Below are positions 63,893-64,000 of a stretch of 64,000 nucleotides of DNA, piece after piece. Below the pieces are notes generated by a model, which was not told the origin of the DNA, made no database searches, and saw only the letters and a list, made by a program, of their open reading frames with translations. This DNA is from Sphingobacteriales bacterium (GTDB taxonomy: Bacteria > Bacteroidota > Bacteroidia > Chitinophagales > Chitinophagaceae), in assembly GCA_003963365.1 (NCBI GenBank), contig RXJG01000001.1, forward strand, positions 519,352 to 583,351, read 5' to 3'. Position 1 is the first letter of the stretch; each line of letters starts with the position of its first letter. Made by a program: the position numbers and the translations under genes.

Positions 63893-64000
63893 ATGGTAAG
63901 AGGCGGCAGCATCTACATCATGACCAATAAAAATAAAACAACCTTATACATTGGCGTAACCAGTGATTTACTTCGGCGTGTACAGGAACATAAGGCACAT
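63893..64000 (+). CDS. GIY-YIG nuclease family protein, 5' part
   Basis: The first 36 codons, cut by the window end. GSIYIMTNKNKTTLYIGVTS followed by DLLRRVQEHK is the GIY-YIG core: the GIY segment as GSIY, YIG exact, and the Arg of the following helix. These are small (about 90-110 residues) proteins common in Bacteroidota, related to UvrC-type endonucleases. The ATG is only 22 bp after the REP-like array, a place that suggests a link between the two. Start chosen as the only ATG in frame before the motif. Confidence 0.85.
   Translation, partial: MVRGGSIYIMTNKNKTTLYIGVTSDLLRRVQEHKAH

Overview
The window looks like a chromosomal segment of a Bacteroidota bacterium, most likely of the Chitinophagaceae type. 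The evidence is low G+C, mostly absent Shine-Dalgarno sequences, promoter-like TAnnTTTG boxes in front of several genes, SusD/TonB-free but typical families (DUF3857 protein, M61 and S10 peptidases, ECF42 sigma with a DGPF/YciI partner, CCDC81-type HU protein), and many short lipoproteins with a Cys lipobox. The genus assignment is inference; no rRNA or tRNA gene is present.

Layout. 0-5.0 kb: the 3' part of a transglutaminase-like protein, then a tight leftward operon pxpB-pxpC-pxpA plus an NRAMP-like transporter (5-oxoproline use). 5.0-8.0 kb: an SDR gene followed by a decayed accessory zone with an AraC remnant, a degenerate 21-nt tandem repeat, three strong hairpins, a REP-like arm and a possible gene cassette carrying a HEPN-like protein. 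8.0-13.5 kb: topoisomerase IV genes parE and parC with a DUF1835 gene between them. 13.7-21 kb: trxA, a DUF418 membrane protein, dnaE, a YhhN protein and a membrane-anchored HU/SPOR-like protein, all leftward. 21-26 kb: small membrane protein, FKBP lipoprotein, L-serine dehydratase, DoxX-like protein, a CHAD-like unknown and an ornithine cyclodeaminase-family enzyme. 26.2-30.7 kb: a three-gene type I export system (ABC, HlyD, TolC) whose ABC ATPase has unusual catalytic motifs. 30.8-32.7 kb: M61 peptidase.

32.7-45 kb is a dense collection of small enzyme-like families: a leftward run of twelve genes (four single VOC proteins, one double VOC protein, an AHSA1-like SRPBCC protein, hydrolase, DoxX, DHFR-like, GNAT, DUF1801, small unknown), a membrane-anchored HTH-like protein, two membrane proteins, DUF1569, the ECF42 sigma/YciI pair, another VOC gene with an ArsR remnant beside it, and a GlxA-type regulator. 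46-63 kb holds mostly independent genes: sugar isomerase-like protein, amidohydrolase, J-domain protein, serine hydrolase, ABM monooxygenase, an orphan LuxR-type response regulator with Glu at the phosphorylation site, an S10 peptidase, lipoproteins, zinc alcohol dehydrogenase, a very charged exported protein, a deoxyribonucleotidase, a four-repeat lipoprotein, NIPSNAP protein and an esterase. The window ends with four 88-bp tandem repeats built on a REP-like arm and the 5' end of a GIY-YIG nuclease gene.

The most promising leads for something undescribed are the GIY-YIG gene abutting the REP-like array, the cassette-like unit at 6.8-7.8 kb, the heptad-coding 21-nt repeat, and the metal-motif-less NRAMP protein in the 5-oxoprolinase operon.
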